Positions 1 to 8,048 of a DNA stretch of 48,544 nt are shown in pieces (within the stretch, counting starts at the first letter, position 1; each line of letters begins with the position of its first letter). The translations under genes and the position numbers were made by a program. The DNA lies in contig JAAYYU010000006.1 in assembly GCA_012515235.1 (NCBI GenBank), positions 1 to 48,544 of the forward strand, read 5' to 3'. Source of the stretch: Candidatus Anammoximicrobium sp. Its GTDB lineage: Bacteria > Planctomycetota > Planctomycetia > Pirellulales > Pirellulaceae. The notes under the pieces are model-generated. The model saw only the letters and a list, made by a program, of their open reading frames with translations, ran no database searches and was not told where the DNA came from.

Positions 1-10
1 TAGCCGATCC

Positions 11-421
11 TTATCGATTCGGCGGTGGAAAGACCTGTTCTTCGATCAGGTGGCCTCGGTGTTCCAACCGCTCTGGATCGTTGATGTTCAAGACATCGAT
101 CGTGGTTCGGCCAACGGGGCTGGTTCCCAAGAGTCTCGGCCCGTCCCACTCGAAATGATCGGACCACTCGTCGACTCGCGGATGGAACAACCGCGTTAGC
201 AGACCAGTCTCAGGGTCAATCCCCGCGATGTTAGGCCCCTTGTAGCTGTTGCAGTTGAAGCAGGACAGGGCAAGGTTGCTCTCGGCAGTTGGACCGTGAT
301 GCTGCTGGGAAATGATATGATCGATGCAGAACGGCAGCGGATCAAACTCGTCAGGCATGCGGCAATACTCGCAAAGCCTGAACGCACGGTTCCGGACGAA
401 TTCGCGGATTCCTGCGTCCAT
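11..421 (-). CDS. HNH endonuclease
   Basis: Predicted small HNH nuclease of 136 residues, which would cut DNA with one metal ion in a zinc-ribbon-stabilised beta-beta-alpha fold. A CEYC pair near residue 18, the core IDHIISQQHHG and a second pair CFNC are the usual CxxC...H...H...CxxC layout of this family. I start at the ATG at 421 (MDAGIREFVRNRA); an in-frame ATG at 454 would run into the upstream gene. The stop lies 10 bases inside the window, so the gene is complete. It follows a small conserved protein gene by 10 bases and is probably co-transcribed with it. This pairing is one I recall from planctomycete and cyanobacterial genomes; the biological substrate is unknown. Confidence 0.85.
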   Translation of the reverse strand: MDAGIREFVRNRAFRLCEYCRMPDEFDPLPFCIDHIISQQHHGPTAESNLALSCFNCNSYKGPNIAGIDPETGLLTRLFHPRVDEWSDHFEWDGPRLLGTSPVGRTTIDVLNINDPERLEHRGHLIEEQVFPPPNR

Positions 422-431
422 CGGGGGCCCC

Positions 432-716
432 TTATCGCTGCCAGAGCCCCGCATGCTTCAACGACAGACGTGCTTTCGATTGCAGCAACGCCAGGAAGTT
501 TCCGACGCGCCGGTAACTCTCCAGCTTGTCGCGTTCCTCCTCCGTCAATTCCCCCCGGTTGTTCTTGTCGGCCAGTTCCCGCATCTGCTCGTTTTGTGCG
601 TCCGAGAAGTGCAGACGGACGATCGCTCGGGCCACATCGAGTTCGAAATCGCCCTCCTGTGCCTCGACGACTTCAGCCATGATTCGAGAGTCGAGTAATG
701 TCGTTGCGCCACTCAC
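432..716 (-). CDS. Small conserved protein paired with HNH nuclease
   Basis: Protein of 94 residues with no enzymatic motif that I recognise. The C-terminal half is charged and helical, with the pattern 'LTEEERDKLESYRRVGNFL' followed by LLQSKARLSL, a signature I associate with small proteins encoded directly before HNH nucleases. The start is uncertain: a GTG at 716 is preceded by GGGAG at about 6 bases, whereas an ATG at 680 has no visible ribosome site and would give 82 residues. The tight spacing to the HNH gene (10 bases) suggests a two-gene unit; a role as partner or antitoxin-like regulator of the nuclease is only inference. Confidence 0.7.
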   Translation of the reverse strand: MSGATTLLDSRIMAEVVEAQEGDFELDVARAIVRLHFSDAQNEQMRELADKNNRGELTEEERDKLESYRRVGNFLALLQSKARLSLKHAGLWQR

Positions 717-891
717 GGTTATCTCCCGACCTGTTGGAAACCTTCCCAGACGTAAGAATACACGATGCGGCCCATTTTTCAAGCCAGCACAGACCCGGCT
801 GCAGGTCATTGCGGGCGGATCGCCATCGAATTCTCGCAATTCAGGAACCGGAAACACGCCGAAAGGATCGAGGACTGCTGAACTTGCGGAT

Positions 892-3002
892 TCACCGCGG
901 CTTACCCGTGAACCGCAGTCCAATGGCCTCGCCGAAGGTTCCGGATTGTTCTGACGTGCCACGCAGATACCAGAAGTCATCCACCCCGATGGCAATCTCC
1001 ACCTGCTCGCCGCCCCCGTGAAATCCGCCGCCGATTCCGGTCAGCAAGCAGAAGCCTTCGCTCTTGTGGATCATCCTCAGTGGGGCGTCGCCTCGGCGCC
1101 ACGCGTAGGAAGTCACCTCCGGCCGCCCTGGACGCGGGGGCCACGGCACCACGGCAGCCATCGCCTCCAGGGGAACGGCTGCCTTGCCCGACAAGTACCA
1201 CCATCCGTCTTGTTCCAGAGCGACGCGGACCGCTTCACCCGCGCCCCGCAAACCTCCTGAGATCGCCGACAAATAGCAGAAGCCCTCCCGCCCGTGGATC
1301 AGCCGGATGACACCGCTCCCCTGCTTCCAGGCAACAGCGCGGGTGGGCGACAGCTTGATACTGTCCGACTCGACCGCAATCGCCTGCGCCGAAAACACCT
1401 GTTGTGACTTACCGTTCAAGTACCACCAGCCATCGACGCCAGCCGTCACTTCGACCGCCTCGCCGCGTCCCTGGAGATTTCCGCTAATCATCGACAAGAG
1501 ACACAGTCCATTCTTGACGGGAATCATGCGTGTAGGTTGATCGCCTTCCTTCCACGAAAATGTCTGAAAATGAAAGACCGGAGCGTCCGAGGCCGGAGAC
1601 GGGGCCGTCTCTACCAGCATCCCCAGTCCGCGATTCGCAGTGGGCGACGGGGCAGCTGTCGTCGCTTCCGCCATCTCGTCCAGTCGGCTGCTGAGGCCCG
1701 CTTTTGCCAGTTCCTCCAATCGCTGCTTGACTTTCAGCCCGATCAGCCCTCCGGCCAGCTTCGGCTCGGCTTGTCGATACCAGAATCCGGCGCGCAGTCT
1801 CAGCGTATCCCGCTCCTCGCCCTGCTTGGCTTCGGCCAAGTCCCACCAAGCATCGCCGATCGCGGCTTGTTCGTCGGCCGAATCGGCCCCACGCAGGTCC
1901 TTGATCGCTGCCGCCTTCAACGCCGCGTCGCTCCCCAGCGCCAGCATCGGGACGCCGCGATCCCAATTGCCCTTGACGAAGCACAGATGCCGACCCGCGG
2001 CCAGGTTGGCCGCCGGATCCGTGGGCTTGTTCTCCAGCACGCTCAACGCCTTGCGGTAATCCTCCGACAGGAGTTGTTGGCGTTTGGTTTCCTCGATCCG
2101 GGCGGTCAACTCCTTGGCCAGCGGAAACAACTTGGCTCTCTGAGCAGATGACCTTGCGGCTTCGCACAACCGGACCGCCGTCTCGTATTGGTCGGCGTCC
2201 GACAGCTTCCCTGCGATGCTCAGGGCCGCTTCGGCAACCGCCTTGTGTTGGGCGGAGGTGGTGGCTTGCTGCCCAGCGCCAGCATCGGGACGCCGCGGGC
2301 CCAATTGCCCTTGACGAAACACAGGTGCCGACCCGCGGCCAGGTTCGCCTCCGGATCCGTGGGCTTGTCTTCCAGCACGCTCAACGCCTTGCGGTAATCC
2401 TCCGACAGGAGTTGTTGGCGTTTGGTTTCCTCGATCTGGGCGGTCAACTCCTTGGCTAGCGGAAACAACTTGGCCCGCTGAGCAGACGACCTTGCGGCTT
2501 CGTACAAGCGGAGTGCCGTCTCGTATTGGTCGGCGTCCGACAGCTTCCCTGCAATGCTCAGGGCCGCTTCGGCAACCGCCTTGTGTTGCGCCGAGGTGGT
2601 GGCTTGCCGAGCCGCCGTCAGCAGTGTTTCGCCAATCAATTCGGCAGCCGGTTCGTCGAACTGTTCGATCAGTCGTTCGACCGCTTGCAGTGCCGTTGCC
2701 GCGTCGCCGGTCCCGGCCGCCACGTCGAGCGAGATCTTCAGCAGCACGTACTGGTCCGCCGAACCCGCCTGGACCCTGCCCGCCGCGTCCATCATGTCGG
2801 TCGCCAGGGCTGTTTTCTCGGCGGTCGTTTTGGCCTGGGTGAAACGATCCGCAAACAACTCGCCCGCCGCCTTCTTGGCCGTTTGCTGAGCCGCCGCGTC
2901 CGGGACGGGCGTCTTCGGCTGAGCGGCTGATTCGCCTGCCGCGGCGATGCATGACGCCAGGATCACCATTCGCACAAAAATACCGCGTCGGCTAAACGGC
3001 AT
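892..3002 (-). pseudogene. Secreted TPR-like/beta-repeat protein broken by a frame shift
   Basis: Starts at ATG 3002 after AAGGAG, with a signal peptide (VRMVILASCIAAAGESAAQ). An alpha-helical region with the motif TTSAQHKAVAEAALSIAGKL resembles planctomycete proteins that bundle short helices with a 'NWDRGVPMLALGS' segment. This segment is duplicated as a 338-bp tandem repeat; 338 is not a multiple of three, so the frame beginning at 3002 ends at 2220 while the other frame is open down to 892. The C-terminal part (about 892-1560) holds three copies of a module with the pattern GFCxLxxIxGGxxGxGExV...WWYLxG. If the shift is real the product is truncated; if it is an assembly fault the intact protein would be about 590-700 residues. 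Function unknown; the paralogue upstream shares the helical region. Confidence 0.75.
1934..2609. repeat. 338-bp diverged tandem duplication
   Basis: Two consecutive copies, 1934-2271 and 2272-2609, align without gaps at a constant offset of 338 bases with roughly 20 differences (about 6 percent). Both copies encode the same stretch, from ATTSAQHK to VPMLALGS, in their own frames, and the differences include conservative replacements such as ENKPTDPAAN versus EDKPTDPEAN. The copies are therefore not a simple sequencing echo. The junction (GGCTTGCT then GCCCAGCG at 2269-2272) puts them in different frames. Confidence 0.9.
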
Positions 3003-3061
3003 GGGTGGTCTCCTTGTTATTTGGCTCGTGTGCCCCCAGACATCCTGATTCAGTCTCGGAT

Positions 3062-3140
3062 GACAAAAAGATTGATGACAAAAAGATGGCACGCATCCCA
3101 CGTTCCCAAGCCACCTTTTCTTGTCATCAATGTTTTTGTC
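3062..3140. repeat. Long imperfect inverted repeat in intergenic gap
   Basis: The left arm at 3062-3089 (GACAAAAAGATTGATGACAA and onward) pairs with the right arm at 3111-3140 with only a few mismatches, leaving a loop of about 20 bases. The left arm itself contains the direct repeat GATGACAAAAAGAT. It lies between the two paralogous helical-repeat genes and could act as a transcript hairpin or be a small repetitive element; there is no clean T-tract of a terminator. Confidence 0.6.
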
Positions 3141-4222
3141 TTTGCTCTTCGGCAGTCGCGGACGGCGAAATGTCCCGCTCGCGGAGGCGCTGACGGGCTC
3201 GTTCTTTCACTTCATCCGTTAATGGCTGTTCCAACTCGCTCCACACCAACGTGGCTTGTTTCACCAAATCATCCGATTCTGATTTCCGGGCCGCGGCCAA
3301 AGCACGCTCAATGACTCGCTTGGACAGTTCGATCTGCGAATCGAGAATGGCCTTGTCTGCGAGAGACAGCAACTTCTGCGCGACCGCTTGCTGCTCGGCC
3401 GAGGACGAAGCCTGCTCGCCGGCTGCCTGCAGACGCTTGTCGGCTTGCTCCAAAGTCTCCACGGGTGGCGGCGGCAACGGTGCCGTTGTCGTCGGCCGTT
3501 CCGCCGCAGGGCTGATCACGGGCGGTAGGTCCGGTTGTTTCATCGACGCTGGCACGGGTTCGACCGATTCGACAACGATGACCGGCCCCATAGGCACAAC
3601 GGCTTGCGTGGCCTTGGGTGTGATGGGAACTGCCATCGTCGGCGGGGGCAGTTGCGAATCGACGGGTTCGGCCGTCCGCGCCGGCTCTGGGTCCGGCTCG
3701 GACGGCGGCGAGAAGGTGGGCGGCTCGGATGCCGTCACAGGCTCGGCGACGGACGCCTCGGGCTCTTCCATGTTCGCAGGCTGCTGTTCCGGCGCGTGCG
3801 CCACGGCGGCGTCGGGATGCGGCGGCTCCGGTCCGAACGATCGGGCCATGACGAAGCCCAAAATTGCCGCCACCACGGCCGTAACGACGGCCACCACCGC
3901 CGTTGCCACGGCCAGCACGCTAGGCCCTGTTCTTGATTGCCGCCCAATGCCTGACCATCTTCCGGTTACGACGGTTGGCTTCGCATCCGAACTTGTCGGC
4001 GCGGGCCGCGCGTCAAGCCCCGTGGCTGCTGGGAGCGGGATCGAGGTTGCCAACGGGATTGGCGGAACACGTCCATCGGGGGGCGCGAGGGGGGGCGGGG
4101 GAATCGGACTCTTTTCGCCAACGGATGTTGGACGGGATCGGTACAACCGGTACAGGGGCCGCTTGGGGCTTGAGTTGGGCGCGCAACTGAGTGTCGTAGG
4201 CCGCCTTGGCCGGCGCCGACAT
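3127..4222 (-). pseudogene. Membrane-anchored Pro-rich protein, 5'-truncated and frameshifted
   Basis: The open frame 3127-4146 (339 codons from a TTG) has a proline-rich N-terminus, one transmembrane helix (VLAVATAVVAVVTAVVAAIL), a long proline/threonine linker and a C-terminal helical domain (SSAEQQAVAQKLLSLADKAI) homologous to the neighbouring gene. Just upstream, in another frame, lies AKAAYDTQLRAQLKPQA (about 4150-4215), the end of the DnaJ-like module that normally begins such planctomycete proteins. The two frames must join between about 4085 and 4150, where a run of seven G at 4089-4095 is a likely slip site. Everything before 'KAAYD' is missing because a terminase-like fragment abuts at about 4210-4220. 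It is therefore probably a dead or mis-assembled gene; the original role is unknown. Confidence 0.65.
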
Positions 4223-4676
4223 CCGGGTGGCCGACGCCCTGCGCAAACGCAAGCTCCGGGCGTCCCTGAAGGATGTCAAGATCCGCGAGCCGGCCGACGT
4301 CGATCGCCGCCTGACCAACTCCGCCGACATCTACGCGTTCCTGTCCTGCTACTTCCCCGACGTGTTCTGGGGCCACTGGACGGACCAGCGCCGGGAAATG
4401 GTCGCCGCCATCCTCAACGCCGCCCGCTACGGCGGCGACCAGGCGATTGCCGCCCCACGCGGGGAAGGCAAGACCTCGATCGTCCAGTGCGTGACGATCT
4501 ACTGTGTGATGCACGGCATCCTTTCGTTTCCGCTGATCGCCGCCGCCACCGGTCCCAACGCGGAGCAGATCCTGGCCAACATCAAGTACCAGCTAGAACG
4601 CAACCAGGCGCTGGCCGACGACTACCCGGAAATCTGCGACCCGATCCTGGCGCTGGACGGAACCGCCCAGCGGGGA
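4209..4676 (+). pseudogene. Phage terminase-like ATPase fragment
   Basis: About 155 residues resembling the N-terminal ATPase part of a large terminase: ADALRKRKLRASLKD, then ADIYAFLSCYFPDVFWGHWT, a Walker A-like loop APRGEGKTS and the segment PNAEQILANIKYQLERNQAL. Large terminases normally have 450-600 residues, so the nuclease domain and probably the first residues are missing. The similarity stops after ILALDGTAQR, at about 4672, where an HsdM fragment begins on the opposite strand. Position and broken ends suggest a prophage remnant or assembly junction rather than a functional packaging motor. Confidence 0.65.
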
Positions 4677-5212
4677 CCTTCCGCAAACTTCCGCAGCAGG
4701 TACTCGTAAGCCCGCCCCAGGATGTCCGGCTCCACGTCGTCCAGCCCCAACCGGCAATCGGGATTGCTCAGCACCTGGACCAGCGACGCCAATCGCCCGT
4801 CGTCCACGATCCGCTGCCCGGCCGTCGTGGCGTTGAAATCCGTCACGTCCACCACGCCCGACAGTTTCGGGTTGGCCCGCGCCACGGCCCGCACGGCGTC
4901 CGTCAGGAACTGCCCGATGCCCGTGGTCTGCAGGGCGATCGTCGGCCAGCGAGCCGCCTCCGGGATGAAGAACCGGACCAGCTTGTGGTCCTTCTCGACC
5001 AACTTGGCTGCCGTCGCCTCGCTGCCGAACTCGGCGGCCAGATGGCGAACCTCGTCCTCGAACACGTCCGACAGCCGCTTCAAAAACACCAGCGGCAGGA
5101 TGTAGTCCTTGAACTTCGGCGCATCCACCGGCCCGCGGATCACGCAAGCCGCTTCCCACAGCCAGTTCTCCAGTCGCGGAACGTCCAGCGTTCCGCCATT
5201 GGCGTTGGCCAT
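4676..5212 (-). pseudogene. hsdM: Type I restriction methylase HsdM, N-terminal fragment
   Basis: The ATG at 5212 opens a frame with the HsdM N-terminal helical domain: LENWLWEAACVIRGPVDAPK, YILPLVFLKRLSDVFEDEV and, near the break, PDILGRAYEYLLRKFAEG. In intact HsdM the last motif is followed by the SAM-binding FYTPREV region and NPPF catalytic motif; here the sequence diverges right after KFAEG (about 4675), leaving about 178 residues of the usual 500 or more. No HsdS or HsdR is nearby. The reading frame stays open upstream to 5683, including GGRREELIERILTGNG (about 5330-5375), which resembles the end of a SAP-like DNA-binding helix pair, so a longer N-terminus is possible. The fragment should be inactive. 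Confidence 0.75.
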
Positions 5213-5580
5213 GCCCCTCGCTTCCCGTTGGGGCGCGGTTAAACGAGCGGACGTTTCCGGCTTCGCTGTTTCCTCACTCACCGACCGTTCCTGTTTCTTC
5301 CCCGTGGCCTCTTGCGACTGGCCGTTGCCCGTCAGAATCCGCTCAATCAGTTCCTCCCGTCGCCCGCCCGCTCGAACGCCGACCGCTCCCAGCCCGATTT
5401 CAGCCCGCCGAGGAGCGGCCTCGGCGAGCACCCGGCAACGATCATCATACCCACGACGGCGGGCGCATGCGAGGGAGTGGCCGACAAACCCGTCAGCCCC
5501 CCTCGCGCGCCCGCGCCCGATCGTCGCCGAGCGGCGGAAATGCCCGAACGCGCCCATCCCCCAGCCCTTTTGTTCAGACG

Positions 5581-6033
5581 ATGGGCCTACGAGTCCGGCC
5601 TGTCCTGGAGCATCTCGGCGAGCAACCCCGAATCTCCTCGATGGCCAGCCGGCTGGGCGTCCAGGGCGTCTTGGACCTGGCACGCGACATCCTCCGGGAA
5701 TACGAGCCGATCCTTGCGGACCTGATTGCAGACAGCGAGCTGTACGGCTGGGTGGCCGGCTACAACTACACCGCGGAACGGCTCCCCGACTGGCTGCAGG
5801 ACCTGTTCCTCCGCCCAGGCCGCCCGCCGGGCAGGCCGCCGACGATCGTCCTGCCGGGCCTGTTGGGCGGCGGAGAACCGGAGCTGCGGTTCCCGAAGCT
5901 GGACAAGGCCGTCGAATCGCTCCAGGACCGCGAGATCCCGCCGGCCGCTCCGGAACATCGGCTATCGGCCATCGACTTCCGCCCGCCGCCTGGCTTCGGC
6001 ACCCGGGGCCGCCGAACTGTGGGGGCGCTCTGA
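5581..6033 (+). CDS. Phage-like protein of unknown function
   Basis: Frame of 150 residues from the ATG at 5581 (the open frame extends to 5467). The middle, VLDLARDILREYEPILADL followed by YNYTAERLPDWLQDLF, looks like a helical structural or head-related phage protein but I cannot name the family. The region before residue about 20 is low complexity and may come from a junction, so the true N-terminus is uncertain. Its TGA at 6031-6033 overlaps the ATG of the next gene (TGATG), the close packing typical of phage operons, which supports both reading frames. The terminase fragment upstream points in the same direction. Confidence 0.45.
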   Translation: MGLRVRPVLEHLGEQPRISSMASRLGVQGVLDLARDILREYEPILADLIADSELYGWVAGYNYTAERLPDWLQDLFLRPGRPPGRPPTIVLPGLLGGGEPELRFPKLDKAVESLQDREIPPAAPEHRLSAIDFRPPPGFGTRGRRTVGAL

Positions 6034-6369
6034 TGGACTACCACTACATCCAGATCGACGGCCACGCAGTACTAAGTCCTGCTGAGCTTGCCGCCGCCGC
6101 CGAGCAAGGGTTCCCCGCCGACTTCTGGGGCAGGGCTTTCGACCCCGGACGACTACGGCACAGTGGTCAACAGCCGCCACTGGCTCGCCGACACGCTCAA
6201 CAGCGGTGCGCTCTGGTCCTGGCAAGAAATGCTCGCCGACGTGTGGGCCGATCTTCCTGCCACCGCCGAGACTGTCCCCATTCTCCCTTGGACTCCCGCT
6301 CATGCGCCGGATTCCTGGCGCTTTCAGGGCATATCGGCTTGGGAAGCAGTGCGGCTGATCTTCGACTGA
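6033..6369 (+). pseudogene. Phage-like gene, frameshifted and cut short
   Basis: The ATG at 6033 overlaps the preceding stop (TGATG). The first frame reads MDYHYIQIDGHAVLSPAEL and runs to about 6140; the meaningful continuation DDYGTVVNSRHWLADTLNSG and WSWQEMLADVWADLP is in the +1 frame ending at 6369. Removing one G from the CCCCGG at about 6141-6146 would restore a single frame (DPDDYG). The protein then stops after AWEAVRLIFD, in a place that looks internal. I do not recognise the family; the neighbours suggest a phage-derived structural gene. Bases 6370-6504 hold nothing that I can identify. Confidence 0.45.
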
Positions 6370-6504
6370 AATCACGGAGGCCATCGTTCATCGGTAGCCC
6401 CGCCTCGCCGACTAAGCTGACCGGGTGGCCGCCAATCAGCCTTCCACTCAAATCCGACCGGATCGGCCACTCCGGTCCAACGAATGGTTCGGCCAGACCG
6501 ACTG

Positions 6505-6741
6505 TTACAAGCGGTCCCGTTCGTGCGGTTCCGTATCTGGAACCTTCGCCATCGCCCGCAAGAACTTCTTTCGGCTGGCCCGTTTTGCTCGAACACCCAG
6601 GTAGTCCTCGGTGGCCAGCGCGGAGACCTTTTCCGCCACGGCCAAGGCAATTAGCTGATTGATGGACACCTGCTCCTTGGCCGCGAGTTCCCGCAGCGTC
6701 TGATGCAGGGAGTCAGGCAAGCGTAGGCTGATGGTACTCAT
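6505..6741 (-). CDS. RHH-type antitoxin of PIN module
   Basis: Protein of 78 residues. The start MSTISLRLPDSLHQTLRELA followed by EQVSINQLIALAVAEKV is the ribbon-helix-helix/Arc-like pattern of HicB- and CopG-type antitoxin DNA-binding domains: a beta strand (ISLRLP), then two helices. The basic C-terminal tail (RAKRASRKKFLRAM) probably wraps the toxin. It begins at 6741, overlapping the stop of the PIN toxin gene at 6738 by four bases (ATGA), so the two are translationally coupled. The likely role is to neutralise the PIN nuclease and repress the shared promoter at 7170-7200. Toxin-first order is less common but known for this PIN family. Confidence 0.85.
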   Translation of the reverse strand: MSTISLRLPDSLHQTLRELAAKEQVSINQLIALAVAEKVSALATEDYLGVRAKRASRKKFLRAMAKVPDTEPHERDRL

Positions 6742-7163
6742 GGCAGTTCACCGATACGTTGAAGAAACTCCCGCGGCGTCGCGACGTGGATACCGAACTG
6801 CTCCGAACCCGCAAAGTCCCGCGTGTTGAAGGTGACGATGTAGCCGCAGTTTGCCGCCACGGCCAGTTCCAGTACCATGTCGTCCTCCGGATCTTTCAGG
6901 AACGGCCGCCAAAGGTAGAAGACCCGATGGTGTGCCGCCGTTTGACAGAGATAGTCGAGAATGTCGTCGATGTCCGCCACGGTGAGTGGAATCTGTCCTA
7001 CGAGTCGTTTGGCAACCTGTTCGTACTCGAGCAACAAGGGCACAGAAAGGTGGATGCCGAATTCCGCCGATCCCGCCAGCATGAGCAGGCGATATGATGC
7101 TCCTCGTCGTGAACGCAGCGAGGATGTCACGACGCTCGTATCAATCACGATTTCGCGTCTCAT
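6738..7163 (-). CDS. PIN-domain toxin
   Basis: Putative RNase toxin of 141 residues. The N-terminus REIVIDTSVVTSSL gives the first PIN acidic residue (Asp in IDTS), the middle LLLEYEQVAKRL a conserved Glu, DPEDDMVLELAVAA the central acidic pair, and the C-terminus IVTFNTRDFAG the last Asp, matching the 'putative toxin-antitoxin system toxin component, PIN family'. All four expected acidic positions appear present, so the nuclease is probably active. It is the first gene of a two-gene operon with the RHH antitoxin, and the ATG lies only eight bases after the predicted -10 box, implying a leaderless message. Confidence 0.85.
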   Translation of the reverse strand: MRREIVIDTSVVTSSLRSRRGASYRLLMLAGSAEFGIHLSVPLLLEYEQVAKRLVGQIPLTVADIDDILDYLCQTAAHHRVFYLWRPFLKDPEDDMVLELAVAANCGYIVTFNTRDFAGSEQFGIHVATPREFLQRIGELP

Positions 7164-7169
7164 GATGTA

Positions 7170-7200
7170 GTATCATATGTGATACCACGGAAGACGTCAA
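7170..7200 (-). promoter_or_regulatory. Toxin-antitoxin promoter with operator palindrome
   Basis: On the minus strand a -35 TTGACG (7195-7200) and a -10 TATGAT (7172-7177) are separated by 17 bases, close to the sigma70 consensus. The palindrome GTATCATATGTGATAC (7170-7185) covers the -10 box and is a natural operator for the RHH antitoxin. The toxin ATG (7161-7163) follows the -10 by eight bases, so the transcript should be nearly leaderless. Confidence 0.7.
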
Positions 7201-7329
7201 GGTCCCCTGCGGCATGCATGTCTGCCGGGGCCGAACGACACGGATAAGGAGGCGGCGGCGATCCCTTGACGCTCGGGGTCTCTGGCAGGAGTTGCGTCCG
7301 CTTCGGCCTCTGCGGAGGCGATTAAGGAA

Positions 7330-7570
7330 CCGTCGCGAGGTTGTCGGTCGTGGCCGTGGCGGGTGGGCCGGTCGTGGCGGGGACGAGGGCCAGCGCGTCC
7401 CGGTAGTCGAGGCGGCCGCCAAAGAACTGATCCACGACTTCAGCGGAGGCGTCCCCCGCCAGATCGTTAGCCTGGCCATCGCCTGCCTGGTCCAAGCCCT
7501 GGCCGACAACACCTCGCGCGTCAACGAAGCCGTAGTTCGGCAGACCCTCAACGAATTCACTTTACCCTGA
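7330..7570 (+). pseudogene. C-terminal remnant of ExeA/TnsC-like AAA ATPase
   Basis: The end of this frame, AAKELIHDFSGGVPRQIVSL followed by ACLVQALADNTSRVNEAVV, matches the C-terminal lid region of ExeA-type AAA ATPases (small helical domain with 'SGGVPRQI'). Walker A and B motifs are absent, and the residues before about 7400 (Arg/Gly-rich) do not look like protein, so the 5' part is lost. ATPases of this type accompany DDE transposases in Mu/Tn7-like elements, and a CHC2 zinc-finger gene follows 29 bases downstream; together they may be a remnant of such an element, but no transposase was found. The exact left limit is a guess. Confidence 0.5.
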
Positions 7571-7599
7571 GGCCCCGGCCTCGTCGCCAGGAGTTACGC

Positions 7600-7896
7600 A
7601 TGACCAAGTTCTTCCCCCGGCAACTGCTGTACCGTCTCCGCAACGAAATCCCCGTCGCCAAGCTGGTGCCCCAACTCGACTGGCCGAACAAGCACCGCGA
7701 GGGACGATTCTGCTTCCTCTGTCCGCACTGCGGCGAGTTCCTCACCGCGGTCAACCCAAAGACCAATCTCGCCCGTTGCTTCCACTGCGAGACCAACTTC
7801 AACACCATCGACCTGGTGATGGCCATCCAACGCTGGGACTTCGTCGCCGCCGTCCACTTCCTCGAATCCCGTCTACCCGCCGCCGCCACGGACTGA
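7600..7896 (+). CDS. CHC2 zinc-finger protein
   Basis: Small protein of 98 residues with the primase-type zinc ribbon: FCFLCPHCGEF, a short strand and LARCFHCETNFNTIDLVM, as in the CHC2 domain at the N-terminus of DnaG. The polymerase (TOPRIM) domain is absent, so it is a stand-alone DNA-binding module. It follows the ATPase remnant in the same direction and was probably co-transcribed with it; similar stand-alone CHC2 proteins occur in planctomycete transposon or plasmid loci, so a role in replication or transposition is the best guess. A ribosome site is weak (CAGGAGTTA 8 bases before ATG). Bases 7897-8048 hold a low-complexity C/T-rich spacer. Confidence 0.75.
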   Translation: MTKFFPRQLLYRLRNEIPVAKLVPQLDWPNKHREGRFCFLCPHCGEFLTAVNPKTNLARCFHCETNFNTIDLVMAIQRWDFVAAVHFLESRLPAAATD

Positions 7897-8048
7897 AACT
7901 CCCCACCAGGACACGGACGTCCCTCTCTTCCTCTCCTCGCCCCCTCTCTACCCGAAGCCTCCGACCACTCGGCCCCACTCAGCCCGCGACCATCTCACAA
8001 AACTCGGCACTTTCCGTCTCAGAAAATTCGGGGCGCATCGGCCACGCC

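Noticed and set aside
3251..5242. Very long plus-strand open frame (663 codons) across three loci
   Set aside because: It runs antisense to a real Pro-rich gene, is serine/alanine/glycine-rich in one part and changes character at each fragment junction; high GC keeps it open.
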